This document shows, piece after piece, positions 17,637-26,757 of a DNA stretch of 64,000 nt (positions within the stretch are counted from its first letter, which is position 1; the number at the start of each line of letters is the position of its first letter). The notes below the pieces were generated by a model. It saw nothing but the letters and a program-made list of their open reading frames with translations, did not search any database and was not told the origin of the DNA. Location: contig JAEYWX010000017.1 in assembly GCA_023428755.1 (NCBI GenBank), positions 310,001 to 374,000 on the forward strand, in the 5' to 3' direction. The translations under genes were made by a program, and so were the position numbers. This stretch comes from Bacteroidota bacterium (GTDB lineage: Bacteria > Bacteroidota > Bacteroidia > Chitinophagales > Chitinophagaceae).

Positions 17637-18668
17637 ATGTCAAGCGAGAACATATACCGACACATACTGATCGATGAACAATCCATCACCCCGAAATACA
17701 TACAGCTCATTAACTCCATTTTAAAAGGTGTGGAGCAGGGAAATATCGGAAAAGATTACCAGCTTCCTTCCATTAATGATCTCAGTTACGAACTGGATAT
17801 CTCCCGTGATACAGCTGAAAAAGCATACCGTCAACTGAAGCAGCTGGGCGTAGTGGGTTCCGTACCCGGTAAAGGATATTTTATTTCGAAAACAGATGTA
17901 AAGCAAAGCATCCGTGTGTTTTTGATTTTCAACAAACTGAGTACACACAAAAAACTTATCTACGATTCATTTGTCAATACATTGGGCGACCAGGCTGCTA
18001 TCGATTTTTATATTTACAATAATGATTTCAGCTTATTTAAAAAACTGCTTCAAAACCGGCGGGAAGGTTACACGCACTATGTAGTGATTCCTCATTTCCT
18101 GGAGGGTGGCGATAATGCGTATGAAGTAATCAACGAGATCAACGAAGGCGAATTGATATTGCTGGACAAACTGATACCCGGCATTAAAGGTGAATACGGT
18201 GCTGTGTATGAAAATTTTGAGAAAGATATTTTTGATGCGTTGAAAAAGGCATTGCCTAACCTGAGCAACTACCATACACTCAAACTTGTATTCCCATCGT
18301 ACACTTACTTCCCTAACGAAATACTAAAAGGTTTCGAAAGCTTTTGCATGGAATATGCATTTCAATACAAAGTGGTACATAAGATAAAAGACGAACTCAT
18401 TACAAAAGGTGATGTGTACATTAACCTGATGGAAGATGATCTGTTGATTTTGCTGGATAAAATTCAGGAAACACAACTGGAAGTGGGAAAAGATATTGGT
18501 ATTATTTCTTACAATGAAACTCCATGGAAGCGATTTATACTCGATGGCATTACCACCATTTCCACCGACTTTAAACAAATGGGCGAAATGGTGGCGAATA
18601 TGATTTTGAAAAACGAACGGAACCATCTGGAAGTGCCTTTTGCATTGACATTGCGGAAGTCGTTGTAA
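17637..18668 (+). CDS. GntR-family transcriptional regulator with a sugar-binding-type effector domain
   Basis: Probable regulator of the divergent rhamnose operon. From the ATG at 17637 the protein has 343 residues. An N-terminal winged helix-turn-helix at about 15-85 (LPSINDLSYELDISRDTAEKAYRQL, ending GSVPGKGYFIS) is followed by a periplasmic-binding-protein-like domain of about 250 residues (VGKDIGIISYNETPW, ITTISTDFKQMGEMVANMIL), as in LacI-type effector domains. A start 11 codons upstream is possible, but MSSENIYRHI fits the family better. Bacteroides rhamnose operons use an AraC-type regulator, so a GntR regulator here would be a different wiring. The effector (L-rhamnose or rhamnulose) is inferred. 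Confidence 0.88.
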   Translation: MSSENIYRHILIDEQSITPKYIQLINSILKGVEQGNIGKDYQLPSINDLSYELDISRDTAEKAYRQLKQLGVVGSVPGKGYFISKTDVKQSIRVFLIFNKLSTHKKLIYDSFVNTLGDQAAIDFYIYNNDFSLFKKLLQNRREGYTHYVVIPHFLEGGDNAYEVINEINEGELILLDKLIPGIKGEYGAVYENFEKDIFDALKKALPNLSNYHTLKLVFPSYTYFPNEILKGFESFCMEYAFQYKVVHKIKDELITKGDVYINLMEDDLLILLDKIQETQLEVGKDIGIISYNETPWKRFILDGITTISTDFKQMGEMVANMILKNERNHLEVPFALTLRKSL

Positions 18669-18688
18669 TGAGCATTGGTATATAAAGC

Positions 18689-18716
18689 AAAGGCAACCCA
18701 CGAATGGATCGCCTTT
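18689..18716 (+). terminator. Probable terminator of the GntR regulator gene
   Basis: AAAGGC and GCCTTT pair across a 16-base loop, with TTTTG following on the plus strand, 20 bases after the regulator stop and between two converging genes. The stem is short. Confidence 0.4.
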
Positions 18717-18765
18717 TGTAATTAACCCTCGATTATGACCCGTGATTAAAAACTGTATTTAAAAA

Positions 18766-19572
18766 TCAGTTTACAGATTTTCTTTCTTTACTTCTTTCAA
18801 ACAGCAACTCCGGCTCATTGGTAGTAATAAATTCAAATCCATTTTTAAGCAACCAATCCATCGTAGCCGCATCATTCACAGTCCATGCGTTTAGTACAAT
18901 ACCGAGTTGTTTGGCTTCCTTGATCCATTCCGGGTGTTTTTGAAAAACTGAAAAATGATAATCCGCACCATCAATTTTATCGGCCTTTAACTGAGCAGGT
19001 GATTTATTGCCTTCAAGGTATTGTAAGGAAGCATTGGCATCCAGCTCCCGGATCTTCAAAAGAATATCGTAGTCAAAACTAATATACACGATCATGGCTT
19101 CGGCTTTCAATCGCTTTACGATCTGCACGGCTTTTTCTGCACTCTGCTTTGCACGTTCTTTGCTGATGCCGGATGGTTTTAGTTCTAATACCAACCGTGT
19201 GGTTGTATTATTTTGCAAACCGGCTTCCAGGTATTGCTGCAGCGTTGGCAATGGTTCTCCGTTTGACAATGTAAACTGCTGCAACTGTGCATAGGTTGAT
19301 TTCTCCACTTCCAGTTTATTAAAATGCGGATCATGATTAATGATAAGCGAATCATCGGCCGTCATCCGTACATCAAATTCCGAACCGGTACAGTTTAAAC
19401 GGATCGCCTCTTTTAATCCTGCAATGGAATTTTCGGGAAGTTTATTTTTTTTGAATGCGCCACGGTGTGCAACCACAACATTATCGGCAAATTTTGGTTT
19501 GATCATAACACTACGGTTAACGGAACACGATAAAAAAAGAATCAAGAGCAAACTGTTGCAAACTATTTTCAC
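18766..19572 (-). CDS. Glycerophosphodiester phosphodiesterase family lipoprotein
   Basis: Cleaves glycerophosphodiesters to glycerol-3-phosphate and an alcohol. The 268-residue protein starts at GTG and has a lipobox ending LFLSC (Cys16), so it should be anchored facing the periplasm. Family motifs are present: AHRGAFKKNKLPENS at about 35, with the catalytic HRG, then SEFDVRMTADDSLIINHDP, which supplies the metal-binding Glu/Asp and the second catalytic His. The C-terminal AWTVNDAATMDWLLKNGFEFITTNEP is typical of UgpQ-like enzymes. It is the last gene of the second polysaccharide operon, 8 bases after the esterase. Its presence in a glycan operon suggests a phosphoglycerol-bearing substrate; general phospholipid salvage is the alternative. 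Confidence 0.9.
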   Translation of the reverse strand: MKIVCNSLLLILFLSCSVNRSVMIKPKFADNVVVAHRGAFKKNKLPENSIAGLKEAIRLNCTGSEFDVRMTADDSLIINHDPHFNKLEVEKSTYAQLQQFTLSNGEPLPTLQQYLEAGLQNNTTTRLVLELKPSGISKERAKQSAEKAVQIVKRLKAEAMIVYISFDYDILLKIRELDANASLQYLEGNKSPAQLKADKIDGADYHFSVFQKHPEWIKEAKQLGIVLNAWTVNDAATMDWLLKNGFEFITTNEPELLFERSKERKSVN

Positions 19573-19580
19573 GTTCAGGT

Positions 19581-20375
19581 TTATTTATGTTGAAGAAAAA
19601 GCCATTGTAATAATCCGGGTTCAGCAAATGCCGGATCCCAACTGTTATGATTGGTATTTGGATAGAGTGTGAATTTCACATTGGCCTTTACTTTTTGTAA
19701 AGCCGTTACCATTTGCTCAGAATATTCCGGCAACACCACATCATCTTTGGCCCCATGGAAAATCCACCAGTTGGTTTTCTTTAACTGCTTTGCTGTACCC
19801 GGATGTGCACCGCCACAAATGGCAACGGCTGCCGCAAACGTTCCGGGCTTCCGGCGCACCAGTTCAAACACCCCCATCCCGCCCATCGATAGTCCCATTG
19901 CATACACTTGTTTTGTTTGCACAGGGTAACGACGGATGATGTTATCAACCAATCCCATTACCAGTTTCATTTGCGAAGTTGCATCTCCATCAGGAACAAA
20001 ATAAAAACTACGCTTACTGTTTTTAGTACCGGTTGCCACAGCCTGCACATTGCTCCAGTAATTCGTTGCCGAACATTGCGGAAACACCACAATGGCCGGG
20101 AATTGTTTTCGGTTACTGTCAGCTAAAAAAAGCCTGGCACCATGTGTGAGTTGCGTTTCATTATCGTTGCCGCTTTCACCACGTCCATGCAGAAAAACAA
20201 TGAGCGGATATGTTTTGGCAGGATCATAGTTTGCAGGAAGTAAAATCCGGTACGGCAAGGTATCGCCATACTGAATGAACCAATGTTTTTCAAACAAACT
20301 TTTGTCCTGTGCAGCAACAATCGCTGATTTAACAGACATCAGTAAAAACAGGATATAAAATCGCTTCATCTTCAT
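19581..20375 (-). CDS. Secreted alpha/beta-hydrolase esterase
   Basis: Serine esterase of the dienelactone hydrolase/PHB-depolymerase-like type, exported by an N-terminal signal peptide. The 264-residue protein has the oxyanion-hole motif FLHGRGESGND, the nucleophile elbow GLSMGGMG with its Ser, a probable acid in HGAKDDVVLPEYS and a C-terminal NTNHNSWDPAF with the catalytic His. Such enzymes in polysaccharide operons usually remove acyl or feruloyl groups from glycans. It starts just after the sulfatase stop (one base between), so the two are tightly coupled. The substrate acyl group (acetyl, succinyl or other) cannot be read from sequence. Confidence 0.85.
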   Translation of the reverse strand: MKMKRFYILFLLMSVKSAIVAAQDKSLFEKHWFIQYGDTLPYRILLPANYDPAKTYPLIVFLHGRGESGNDNETQLTHGARLFLADSNRKQFPAIVVFPQCSATNYWSNVQAVATGTKNSKRSFYFVPDGDATSQMKLVMGLVDNIIRRYPVQTKQVYAMGLSMGGMGVFELVRRKPGTFAAAVAICGGAHPGTAKQLKKTNWWIFHGAKDDVVLPEYSEQMVTALQKVKANVKFTLYPNTNHNSWDPAFAEPGLLQWLFLQHK

Positions 20376-20376
20376 T

Positions 20377-21861
20377 TCAATACGTGCCTTTGTATAAATT
20401 ATCGCCCCGGTGATTGATCGTTTTCTTTAACGGTATCTGCAATCCGTTTGTTTCTTTCAACCAATTAAACAATTCATCTTTCAGTTGCAAACCAATTTTT
20501 CTGTAAGCTGTGTCCCGTATCAGATTATTCATTTCATACGGATCGTTTTGTAAATCAAACAGCTCGTTTATATCCCACACACCGTTGTAATAAATGTACT
20601 TATAGCGATCGTCTCTAACAGCAAACATGGTGGGCGTTTGCGGAAACGCAGCTTCCCAATAATATTCGTAAAATACTTTATTGCGTTGCCATCCGTTTGT
20701 TTTCCCTATTAACAGATCATTAAATGAATACCCCTGCATTTGTTGCGGCTTTTTAATACCGGCCAGTTCAAGAAACGTAGGTGCAAGATCAACGTTCATC
20801 ACCACCTGTTCTACTACTGAGTTGGGTTTTACCATCCCGGGCGCCCACAGCAACAAGGGAACACGCATCGATTCTTCATAGGCATGGCGCTTATCAATCA
20901 ATCCATGTTCGCCAAACGAAAAACCGTTATCACCCATGTAAACCACCATTGTATTTTTCTCCAGTCTGTTTTCAGTAACCCAATTGAGTACACGTTGTAC
21001 ACTTTCATCCACCGCCATTAATGTTTCGAGGTAGAGATGATAAAATTCATCGAACGGAATTTGACCGTGATACATATAATCCACACCGTGCCAGCTGTAA
21101 CGCTGATTACGAACCCACTGCGGAATATCTGTATAATTCACTTTTGTTTGCGGCGATGTTACTGTACCAAATGTTTTACTTTGACTGGTTGCTGTTAAAT
21201 ACATCGAAGGTGGACAAACAATGGGCAGGTTTTTATACTTACCTGCGTGACGTTTCGCTGGTTGAAACTCTGCATGTACACCTTTGTGTGAGAGATACAC
21301 AAAAAATGGCTTTTGTTTGTTGCGCTTGTTTAACCATTCAACAGTGTAATCAGTTAAGAGATCCGTTGTATAACTTCCTTCCGGTTGTTTGATGCGTTGA
21401 CCATTGATGTTGAATGTTGGATTGTTGTACACACCCTGTCCCTGGAAGCTGAGCCAATAATCGAAGCCCGGCTGTGGTGCATCTCCGGTATTACCCATAT
21501 GCCATTTACCAAGAAATGCCGTTTGATAACCTTTCTGCTGCATGTATTGCGGAAAGAACGTTAAGTTGATCGGCAATGGCGCATCATTATCCACTACCGT
21601 ATGTGTATGAGCATATTGTCCTGTAAGAATAGATGCACGGCTGGGCGAACACAAGGCCGTTGAAACAAATGCATTTTTAAGATGAGCGCCTTCCTTTGCC
21701 ATACGATCCATACCGGGTGTTTGTAAACCCTGTATCTTATTCATAAAACCCATCGCATCATACCGGTGATCATCTGCAAGAATAAAAATGATATTCATCG
21801 GTTTTTGCTGTGCGTTTACTGCAAACGAAAAACACAATAGAAAGAATGGTAGCAAGCGCAT
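20377..21861 (-). CDS. Secreted type I sulfatase (formylglycine-dependent)
   Basis: Second S1-family sulfatase of the window, 494 residues from the ATG at 21861. The signal peptide ends near NAQ. The metal-binding ILADDHRYD lies at about 27-35 and the maturation motif C-S-P-S-R at 71-75 (Cys71 to formylglycine), followed by ASILTGQYAHTHT. YMGDNGFSFGEHGLIDKRHAYEESMRVPLL supplies the downstream metal-ligand region. The layout resembles N-acetylglucosamine-6-sulfatase-like members. A TTG upstream at 21888 would add nine residues before the signal peptide and is unlikely. FGly enzymes of this superfamily also include phosphonate and phosphodiester hydrolases, so in this operon, with two phosphoesterases, a non-sulfate substrate is conceivable. 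Confidence 0.9.
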   Translation of the reverse strand: MRLLPFFLLCFSFAVNAQQKPMNIIFILADDHRYDAMGFMNKIQGLQTPGMDRMAKEGAHLKNAFVSTALCSPSRASILTGQYAHTHTVVDNDAPLPINLTFFPQYMQQKGYQTAFLGKWHMGNTGDAPQPGFDYWLSFQGQGVYNNPTFNINGQRIKQPEGSYTTDLLTDYTVEWLNKRNKQKPFFVYLSHKGVHAEFQPAKRHAGKYKNLPIVCPPSMYLTATSQSKTFGTVTSPQTKVNYTDIPQWVRNQRYSWHGVDYMYHGQIPFDEFYHLYLETLMAVDESVQRVLNWVTENRLEKNTMVVYMGDNGFSFGEHGLIDKRHAYEESMRVPLLLWAPGMVKPNSVVEQVVMNVDLAPTFLELAGIKKPQQMQGYSFNDLLIGKTNGWQRNKVFYEYYWEAAFPQTPTMFAVRDDRYKYIYYNGVWDINELFDLQNDPYEMNNLIRDTAYRKIGLQLKDELFNWLKETNGLQIPLKKTINHRGDNLYKGTY

Positions 21862-21888
21862 AATCAGTTTTAATAAATGTGTAAACAA

Positions 21889-22878
21889 TTACTTTTTAGC
21901 AGCAGCAAAAGAAACATGGCGTATAATAAAGTTATGCTGCGGATCATCCATATATTGATTGATATAAGGCGAATACGTTTGCACACGAATGGTTTTCTTT
22001 TTAAAATCAAGATCAACAATGCGTAACCATCCGTTGCCTCCTTTCACTGATCCTTTTACTCCTTCCTGGTAATTCGCCAGCATCTGGTACACGGGATAAC
22101 CTGTATTGTTAAAACTGATAAGCGTTCCAACACCGGTGTTGAGTACATGGCCAGAAAATACAAATCGTGTATTGGGATGAAGTTTCGCCAATTTATTCCA
22201 TATCTGTTCCCCATCATTTACCGTTGAATCGCCTTTATCTTTTCCAACACCATACGCCTGCGGACGCCAGCTATCACCCGGGCCCTGTCTTGTACTGTCG
22301 CTGTACATATAACTATGCGTGTTGACAATTACCAAATGATCCGGATATTTTGCAATGACATCATTCGCCCAGTTTAAGATACTGTTGCGTGGACCAAATT
22401 CCAATGTAAGGATCAGCCATTTCAATTTACCTGTTGTAAGCGTATAAGCAGCATTGTCCATCTTTTGCTCCTCTGCTACCTGATTAAATGCCGGCAAGGC
22501 CGACATGGTTGCAAAAGGAAAATAGGAATTGTATAAAGTTGAATTCCGTACATCGGCAAACTTCCCATCGGTACTGCCCATATCATGATTTCCTGCTGCA
22601 AGTACATACGGAACGTTATTATTTAATTTCGTAAAAGCAGATTGAATGATCTTCCATTCCTTGTGATTATTGTTTTGTGTAAGATCGCCTTGCTGTAATA
22701 CCAGGTCAATATCTTTTGCATTCCGAACAATCCAGTTGATCTGCGAATCCAATACCTCCGGATATTTTTCTGCGTAGGTCTGCGTATCGGGTAACAGAAC
22801 AAAACGGGCCTTATGCATATTTGCTGAACAGGAAACCAGCAACAGGCTGCTAACAATTAAAACGATAAACAAACGCAT
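21889..22878 (-). CDS. Calcineurin-like metallophosphoesterase lipoprotein
   Basis: Binuclear-metal phosphoesterase, probably surface- or periplasm-anchored through a lipobox (LLLVSC, Cys17). Of 329 residues, the conserved blocks are VLLPDTQTY (first metal Asp), VLQQGDLTQNN (GDxxx block), AAGNHDMG (GNHD), IVNTHSYM and FSGHVLNTG (the GH block). These match the CpdA-like class, which includes glycerophosphodiester and cyclic phosphodiester hydrolases. It starts 3 bases after the glucanase-type gene's stop codon and belongs to the same operon. Together with the glycerophosphodiesterase it makes phosphate-bearing glycan the simplest reading. The exact bond cleaved is unknown. Confidence 0.88.
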   Translation of the reverse strand: MRLFIVLIVSSLLLVSCSANMHKARFVLLPDTQTYAEKYPEVLDSQINWIVRNAKDIDLVLQQGDLTQNNNHKEWKIIQSAFTKLNNNVPYVLAAGNHDMGSTDGKFADVRNSTLYNSYFPFATMSALPAFNQVAEEQKMDNAAYTLTTGKLKWLILTLEFGPRNSILNWANDVIAKYPDHLVIVNTHSYMYSDSTRQGPGDSWRPQAYGVGKDKGDSTVNDGEQIWNKLAKLHPNTRFVFSGHVLNTGVGTLISFNNTGYPVYQMLANYQEGVKGSVKGGNGWLRIVDLDFKKKTIRVQTYSPYINQYMDDPQHNFIIRHVSFAAAKK

Positions 22879-22881
22879 ACT

Positions 22882-24237
22882 TTACTTTTTTAGATGCGGA
22901 CTTTCAAAACCTAATTTGGTTAAACCAACTTTTATTTCAGGGCAGCTCATGAATAAATTCCACAACAATCCGGTACGATAATTTTCCATCATTACAACAA
23001 TCGGTCCCTGGTCGATAGCAAGATAACGTGGCGTGTACCAGTTTTCTGTTTCGCTGAACGCATCATAAAAACCATATACGCCAAACAGTTTTTCTTTTTT
23101 GTTTGTGTACCAGTTTTTCAAAGCTGCCATTGACTCGTTTGGTGTATAGGGAAAAGAAGACAGTGCGGCCGTAGGTGAAATAACACCAAGATCACGTTTT
23201 TCGTTAGGTGCATGACCTGCATATCCACGGAGTGAATAACTGGACGTTAAACCCCAGCTATCAGGGCCGTATCCTTTGTATCCTTTTGGATTATTTACAC
23301 ACCAGTTGTAATGAATTTTTGTATGACCTACATTATGCTCCCAATAATCAGCATATTTATCTTTCAATCCACGAGGATCGAGACCGAGGTAAGAATAGTG
23401 CGCCCAAAAAAGCGGACCACTGTTACCGGCTTCACCCTGGTGGTTCATCTGCAGTTTAATATCGCCATAAAAGGCAGGGAACTGATTGATCTTTCCATTC
23501 TCAGCCCAGCCTTCGTGATATACTTCTGCAGGAACGCCATGCGTAGGTGATGATGCCGCCAATACATACATGATCAAACACTCATTGTAGCCATGCACTG
23601 CAAAATTCATACGCCAAGCATGATTGGGACTCCAATGCCAGTACAATACATTTTTTCCATTTCGATACCAATCGAACTCCACTTCTTTCCAAAGTTTGTC
23701 CACCCTTGCCGCCAATGCTTTTTCCACAGCAGAACCATTTTGAAAATACTGACGTACACAAAGCAGCCCCTGCACCATAAACGAAGTTTCCACCAAATCA
23801 CCGCCATCATCATACCGGCTAAATGGTTTTACCTTTCCTGTTTCACCATCCCACCAATGTGGCCACACACCATGAAAACGGTCGGCTGTTTCAAGAAATG
23901 TTACAATACGTTCCAATCGTTGCAGTCCTTCTTCTCTCGAAATAAAACCACGTTCAATACCCACGAGAATCGCCATTACACCAAATCCGCCACCACCGCT
24001 TGTTACTACATTCTTATCATTCTGCGGATATACATTATCGGTATGAAAACGTTCACGTGCCAACCCGCTGTTGGGTTCTGCGCCATCCCAGAAATACTGA
24101 AAGGTTGCACGCTGCACATCTGTAAACATGGCTTCTTCATCTTGTGATGAAAATTCAATCTGGGGTGATGTTGCTTTTTTTGAATGGGAACATGAAAACA
24201 ATACACTAGTAAGTGCAAACAGATATATGACTCGCAT
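22882..24237 (-). CDS. Glucoamylase-family lipoprotein, GH144-type (endo-beta-1,2-glucanase-like)
   Basis: Glycoside hydrolase of the (alpha/alpha)6-barrel glucoamylase-like family (PF10091 type), a group that includes the characterised endo-beta-1,2-glucanase of Chitinophaga (GH144). From the ATG at 24237 it has 451 residues, with a lipobox near residue 16 (VLFSC), then RATFQYFWDGAEPNSGLARER, SGGGGFGVMAIL, WPHWWDGETGK and DDGGDLVETSFMVQGLL in the N-terminal half. AVHGYNECLIMYVLAASSP and the aromatic-rich PTAALSSFPYTPNESM make up the C-terminal half. A TTG upstream at 24270 is an unlikely start. The family call is firm; beta-1,2 specificity is inferred from the family, and no GH3 beta-glucosidase partner lies in this window. 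Confidence 0.85.
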   Translation of the reverse strand: MRVIYLFALTSVLFSCSHSKKATSPQIEFSSQDEEAMFTDVQRATFQYFWDGAEPNSGLARERFHTDNVYPQNDKNVVTSGGGGFGVMAILVGIERGFISREEGLQRLERIVTFLETADRFHGVWPHWWDGETGKVKPFSRYDDGGDLVETSFMVQGLLCVRQYFQNGSAVEKALAARVDKLWKEVEFDWYRNGKNVLYWHWSPNHAWRMNFAVHGYNECLIMYVLAASSPTHGVPAEVYHEGWAENGKINQFPAFYGDIKLQMNHQGEAGNSGPLFWAHYSYLGLDPRGLKDKYADYWEHNVGHTKIHYNWCVNNPKGYKGYGPDSWGLTSSYSLRGYAGHAPNEKRDLGVISPTAALSSFPYTPNESMAALKNWYTNKKEKLFGVYGFYDAFSETENWYTPRYLAIDQGPIVVMMENYRTGLLWNLFMSCPEIKVGLTKLGFESPHLKK

Positions 24238-24305
24238 GGTAAAAGGGTTAAAAAGAAAACGAGTGCACAACTGATCAGATCATTTGTGCACTCGTAATAA
24301 ATTAT

Positions 24306-25184
24306 TTATTTATTTGCTCTGCCAAGATTGTATAGTGCCCTGACAAATGCATCTGGTAAAGCCCTGTTGTAAAAGCGAACTTCATCAATTTGCCCGGTCA
24401 TAGGTGCAAAATTTACATCTGAGCTAACCGGCATGCCTGCTGCATTGTAGTTCGCACCAAAGAACACAGCACTAGGTTCGTATGAGCGGAATGAGTTGTT
24501 TCCTGTACCACGATTGGGGAAGTTACCCACTTTCACTCCATTCATCCAGATGTTGAATACACCGGTGGTAAACTCATACGTAAGCAATAAATGCACCCAT
24601 TGATTAAGATTTGTTTTATCAAGTACATTATTGAGATTATCCTGTGTTCCTCCACCAACAGTACTAAACGTTGGCTGTATGCGAAGCACTGAATCATTCG
24701 CTGCATTATAGCCATTTGTATTTAAAGCAAAGTTGATATTGCCGTTAAATACTCCAGGTCTTGCCATTTGAAAAAGCATCGTACGTTTCGAACCGTTGTT
24801 GCGGATCTTAACCCATGTACTAAGACTCCAGCTTTTTAACGAATCGGTTTTGAATTTCTGGAACTGTGTTGCGTAGTAAACATAACCGGCGGCAAGACTG
24901 AGCGACTTCCCTCTAATTGCATCTGTAACATAGCTGTCGTTCGATGAAGAAGTAGGTGCTGTAGCACTTTTCAATTCATTCTTGGTATCATCAAAACTCC
25001 AGTAAGCGATCAGGCTTTCAGGTAACACCTCATCAGAACTTCTGAAACCATCGATGGTTCCTTCGTACTGCGAAGCATCAACAGATGGCAAATTGTTTGG
25101 GTTCCCATCGGGCTTACAGGCAAGAGCCATTACGGAGAGAAACAGGCAGCCGGTAATTTTATTTTTTATATGATAGATTTTCAT
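24306..25184 (-). CDS. LamG/concanavalin A-like lectin-domain lipoprotein
   Basis: Likely surface glycan-binding protein. The 292-residue product has a signal peptide ending at LAC (Cys23), a linker of about 40 residues, then a LamG-like domain: LIAYWSFDD at about 60, SLSTWVKIRNNGSKRTM in the middle, NQWVHLLLTYEFTTGVFNIWMNGVKVG, and the terminal QIDEVRFYNRAL typical of LamG jelly rolls. It sits directly after SusD, the usual slot for a SusE/F-like binding lipoprotein in polysaccharide operons. Binding rather than catalysis is inferred, as no catalytic residues of a glucanase are visible. Confidence 0.85.
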   Translation of the reverse strand: MKIYHIKNKITGCLFLSVMALACKPDGNPNNLPSVDASQYEGTIDGFRSSDEVLPESLIAYWSFDDTKNELKSATAPTSSSNDSYVTDAIRGKSLSLAAGYVYYATQFQKFKTDSLKSWSLSTWVKIRNNGSKRTMLFQMARPGVFNGNINFALNTNGYNAANDSVLRIQPTFSTVGGGTQDNLNNVLDKTNLNQWVHLLLTYEFTTGVFNIWMNGVKVGNFPNRGTGNNSFRSYEPSAVFFGANYNAAGMPVSSDVNFAPMTGQIDEVRFYNRALPDAFVRALYNLGRANK

Positions 25185-25210
25185 TGCTTAATAATTTAAT
25201 CGTAATAAAA

Positions 25211-26746
25211 TCAATAACCGGGATTTTGGGTAAGCACACCGGCGCTCAAATCAATTTGTGTTTGCGGGATAGGCAACAATACATCACGGCTGTTACTGAA
25301 ATTGGTTTTCCCTGCAGCCTGCAATACATCCTGCGCTATTCCCCAGCGTACAAGATCAAAAAACCGATCATGCTCCATTGCCAGTTCAATACGACGTTCA
25401 TGACGGATGAAATCACGTAACTCATTTTGATCAGTTGTTGTTCTGTCTGGTAATGTACCAGCAGGTGCACCTTGTCTTGCTCTTGCCCTTACGGAGTTAA
25501 GTGCATTTCTTGCAGCGGTAATATTTGCTGCACCTCCTACTTCGTTCGCAGCTTCGGCATACATCAACACCACATCGGCGTAACGCAGTAAGCGCACATT
25601 CATCCAGTAACCAAAGCGGTTGCCAATGGAATTACGTAAAGCTGGATTTGTATACACCTTGTTGTTATAACGGGGATTGGGTAATCCTGTAGGTGTTGTT
25701 TCACCATAAATTGTTAATCCGGGTGTTGTAGGTGTGCTGGTAAAAAGAATGGTTCTTGCTCGGCGGGGATCGTTGGGTTCATATGCATTGGCCAATTGAA
25801 CACTGGGCGAATTCCAGCCCCAGCCGAGATCCCAGATACCCGTACCCCGTACACCCTGTATTTGTGCATACTGTACCCCATTAGCCGAAGGAATGGCAGC
25901 TGATGCGGTTGCCTGCACTTCAAATACCGACTCTTTACTATTTTCACCATCTTCCCTGAAAATACGATCGTAAGGAGTTGATAAATCGTATTGGCCGTAG
26001 TTCATAACTTCATTTGCCGCAGCCATTGCCTGTGCCCATTTCTGTTGCGTGAGATAAACTTTCGCCAATAACCCGTTTGCAGCACCCTTTGTTACCCGGC
26101 CCGCAAACTCCCTGCCCCATTGTAATGGTAAAACAGTAACAGCATAATTAAGATCAGCTTCAATAAATGCATAAATCTGTGCTACACTACTTTGGGGGAT
26201 GTTGCCATTTGCATTTCCCGTATCAACTAAAGGTACTCTTCCAAAGAAGCGAACAAGATTAAAGTACGCATACGCTCTTAAAAAACGTGCTTCGCCAATC
26301 GTTTGGCTTTTTATTTCAGGCGTTGCCTCAATACCGGTGTTGTTTACAACCTGTGTAATGGTAACATTACACTTGTTGATGAGGGTATAATTTCCAACCC
26401 ATAAGGTATTACAAAAGCCATTACTTGCCAATACAGGAAAATCGTCCATTGTAATTGCATTGGCACCACCATCGGCAGGGGTACTTCCTTTATCTGCATC
26501 ATCACTTCGAATACTGGTAGCCGTTATGAATGCCTGACTATGCACATTAAAACTTCGCAGATCGTTGTAAGCCGCAAAAATAAACTGATCGTAAGGACCC
26601 GAACCTCCCGGGTAAGGATAGTTCTCCAGATTATAAGATCCCTGCGCCTGTGTATTCAGAAACTTTTTGCAACCAGTTAAAGTCAGTGCTCCTGCTGCAA
26701 GAAGTACACTGCTGAGAATGATTGTTACTTTATTTAATAATTTCAT
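25211..26746 (-). CDS. SusD/RagB-family outer-membrane lipoprotein
   Basis: Glycan-binding lid of the SusC2 transporter. The 511-residue lipoprotein (lipobox LTLTGC, Cys26) contains the SusD TPR region with IGEARFLRAYAYFNLVRFFG around 150-170 and the C-terminal signature FIRHERRIELAMEHDRFFDLVRWG, diagnostic of the family, ending LTQNPGY. It begins 11 bases after SusC and is followed by the LamG lipoprotein. Confidence 0.96.
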   Translation of the reverse strand: MKLLNKVTIILSSVLLAAGALTLTGCKKFLNTQAQGSYNLENYPYPGGSGPYDQFIFAAYNDLRSFNVHSQAFITATSIRSDDADKGSTPADGGANAITMDDFPVLASNGFCNTLWVGNYTLINKCNVTITQVVNNTGIEATPEIKSQTIGEARFLRAYAYFNLVRFFGRVPLVDTGNANGNIPQSSVAQIYAFIEADLNYAVTVLPLQWGREFAGRVTKGAANGLLAKVYLTQQKWAQAMAAANEVMNYGQYDLSTPYDRIFREDGENSKESVFEVQATASAAIPSANGVQYAQIQGVRGTGIWDLGWGWNSPSVQLANAYEPNDPRRARTILFTSTPTTPGLTIYGETTPTGLPNPRYNNKVYTNPALRNSIGNRFGYWMNVRLLRYADVVLMYAEAANEVGGAANITAARNALNSVRARARQGAPAGTLPDRTTTDQNELRDFIRHERRIELAMEHDRFFDLVRWGIAQDVLQAAGKTNFSNSRDVLLPIPQTQIDLSAGVLTQNPGY

Positions 26747-26757
26747 TGCAATTAATT

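Noticed and set aside
23593..24147. A 184-codon plus-strand frame opposite the glucanase-type gene
   Set aside because: Composition is His-, Phe- and Ile-rich, as expected for an antisense shadow; there is no ribosome-binding site and no known motif.
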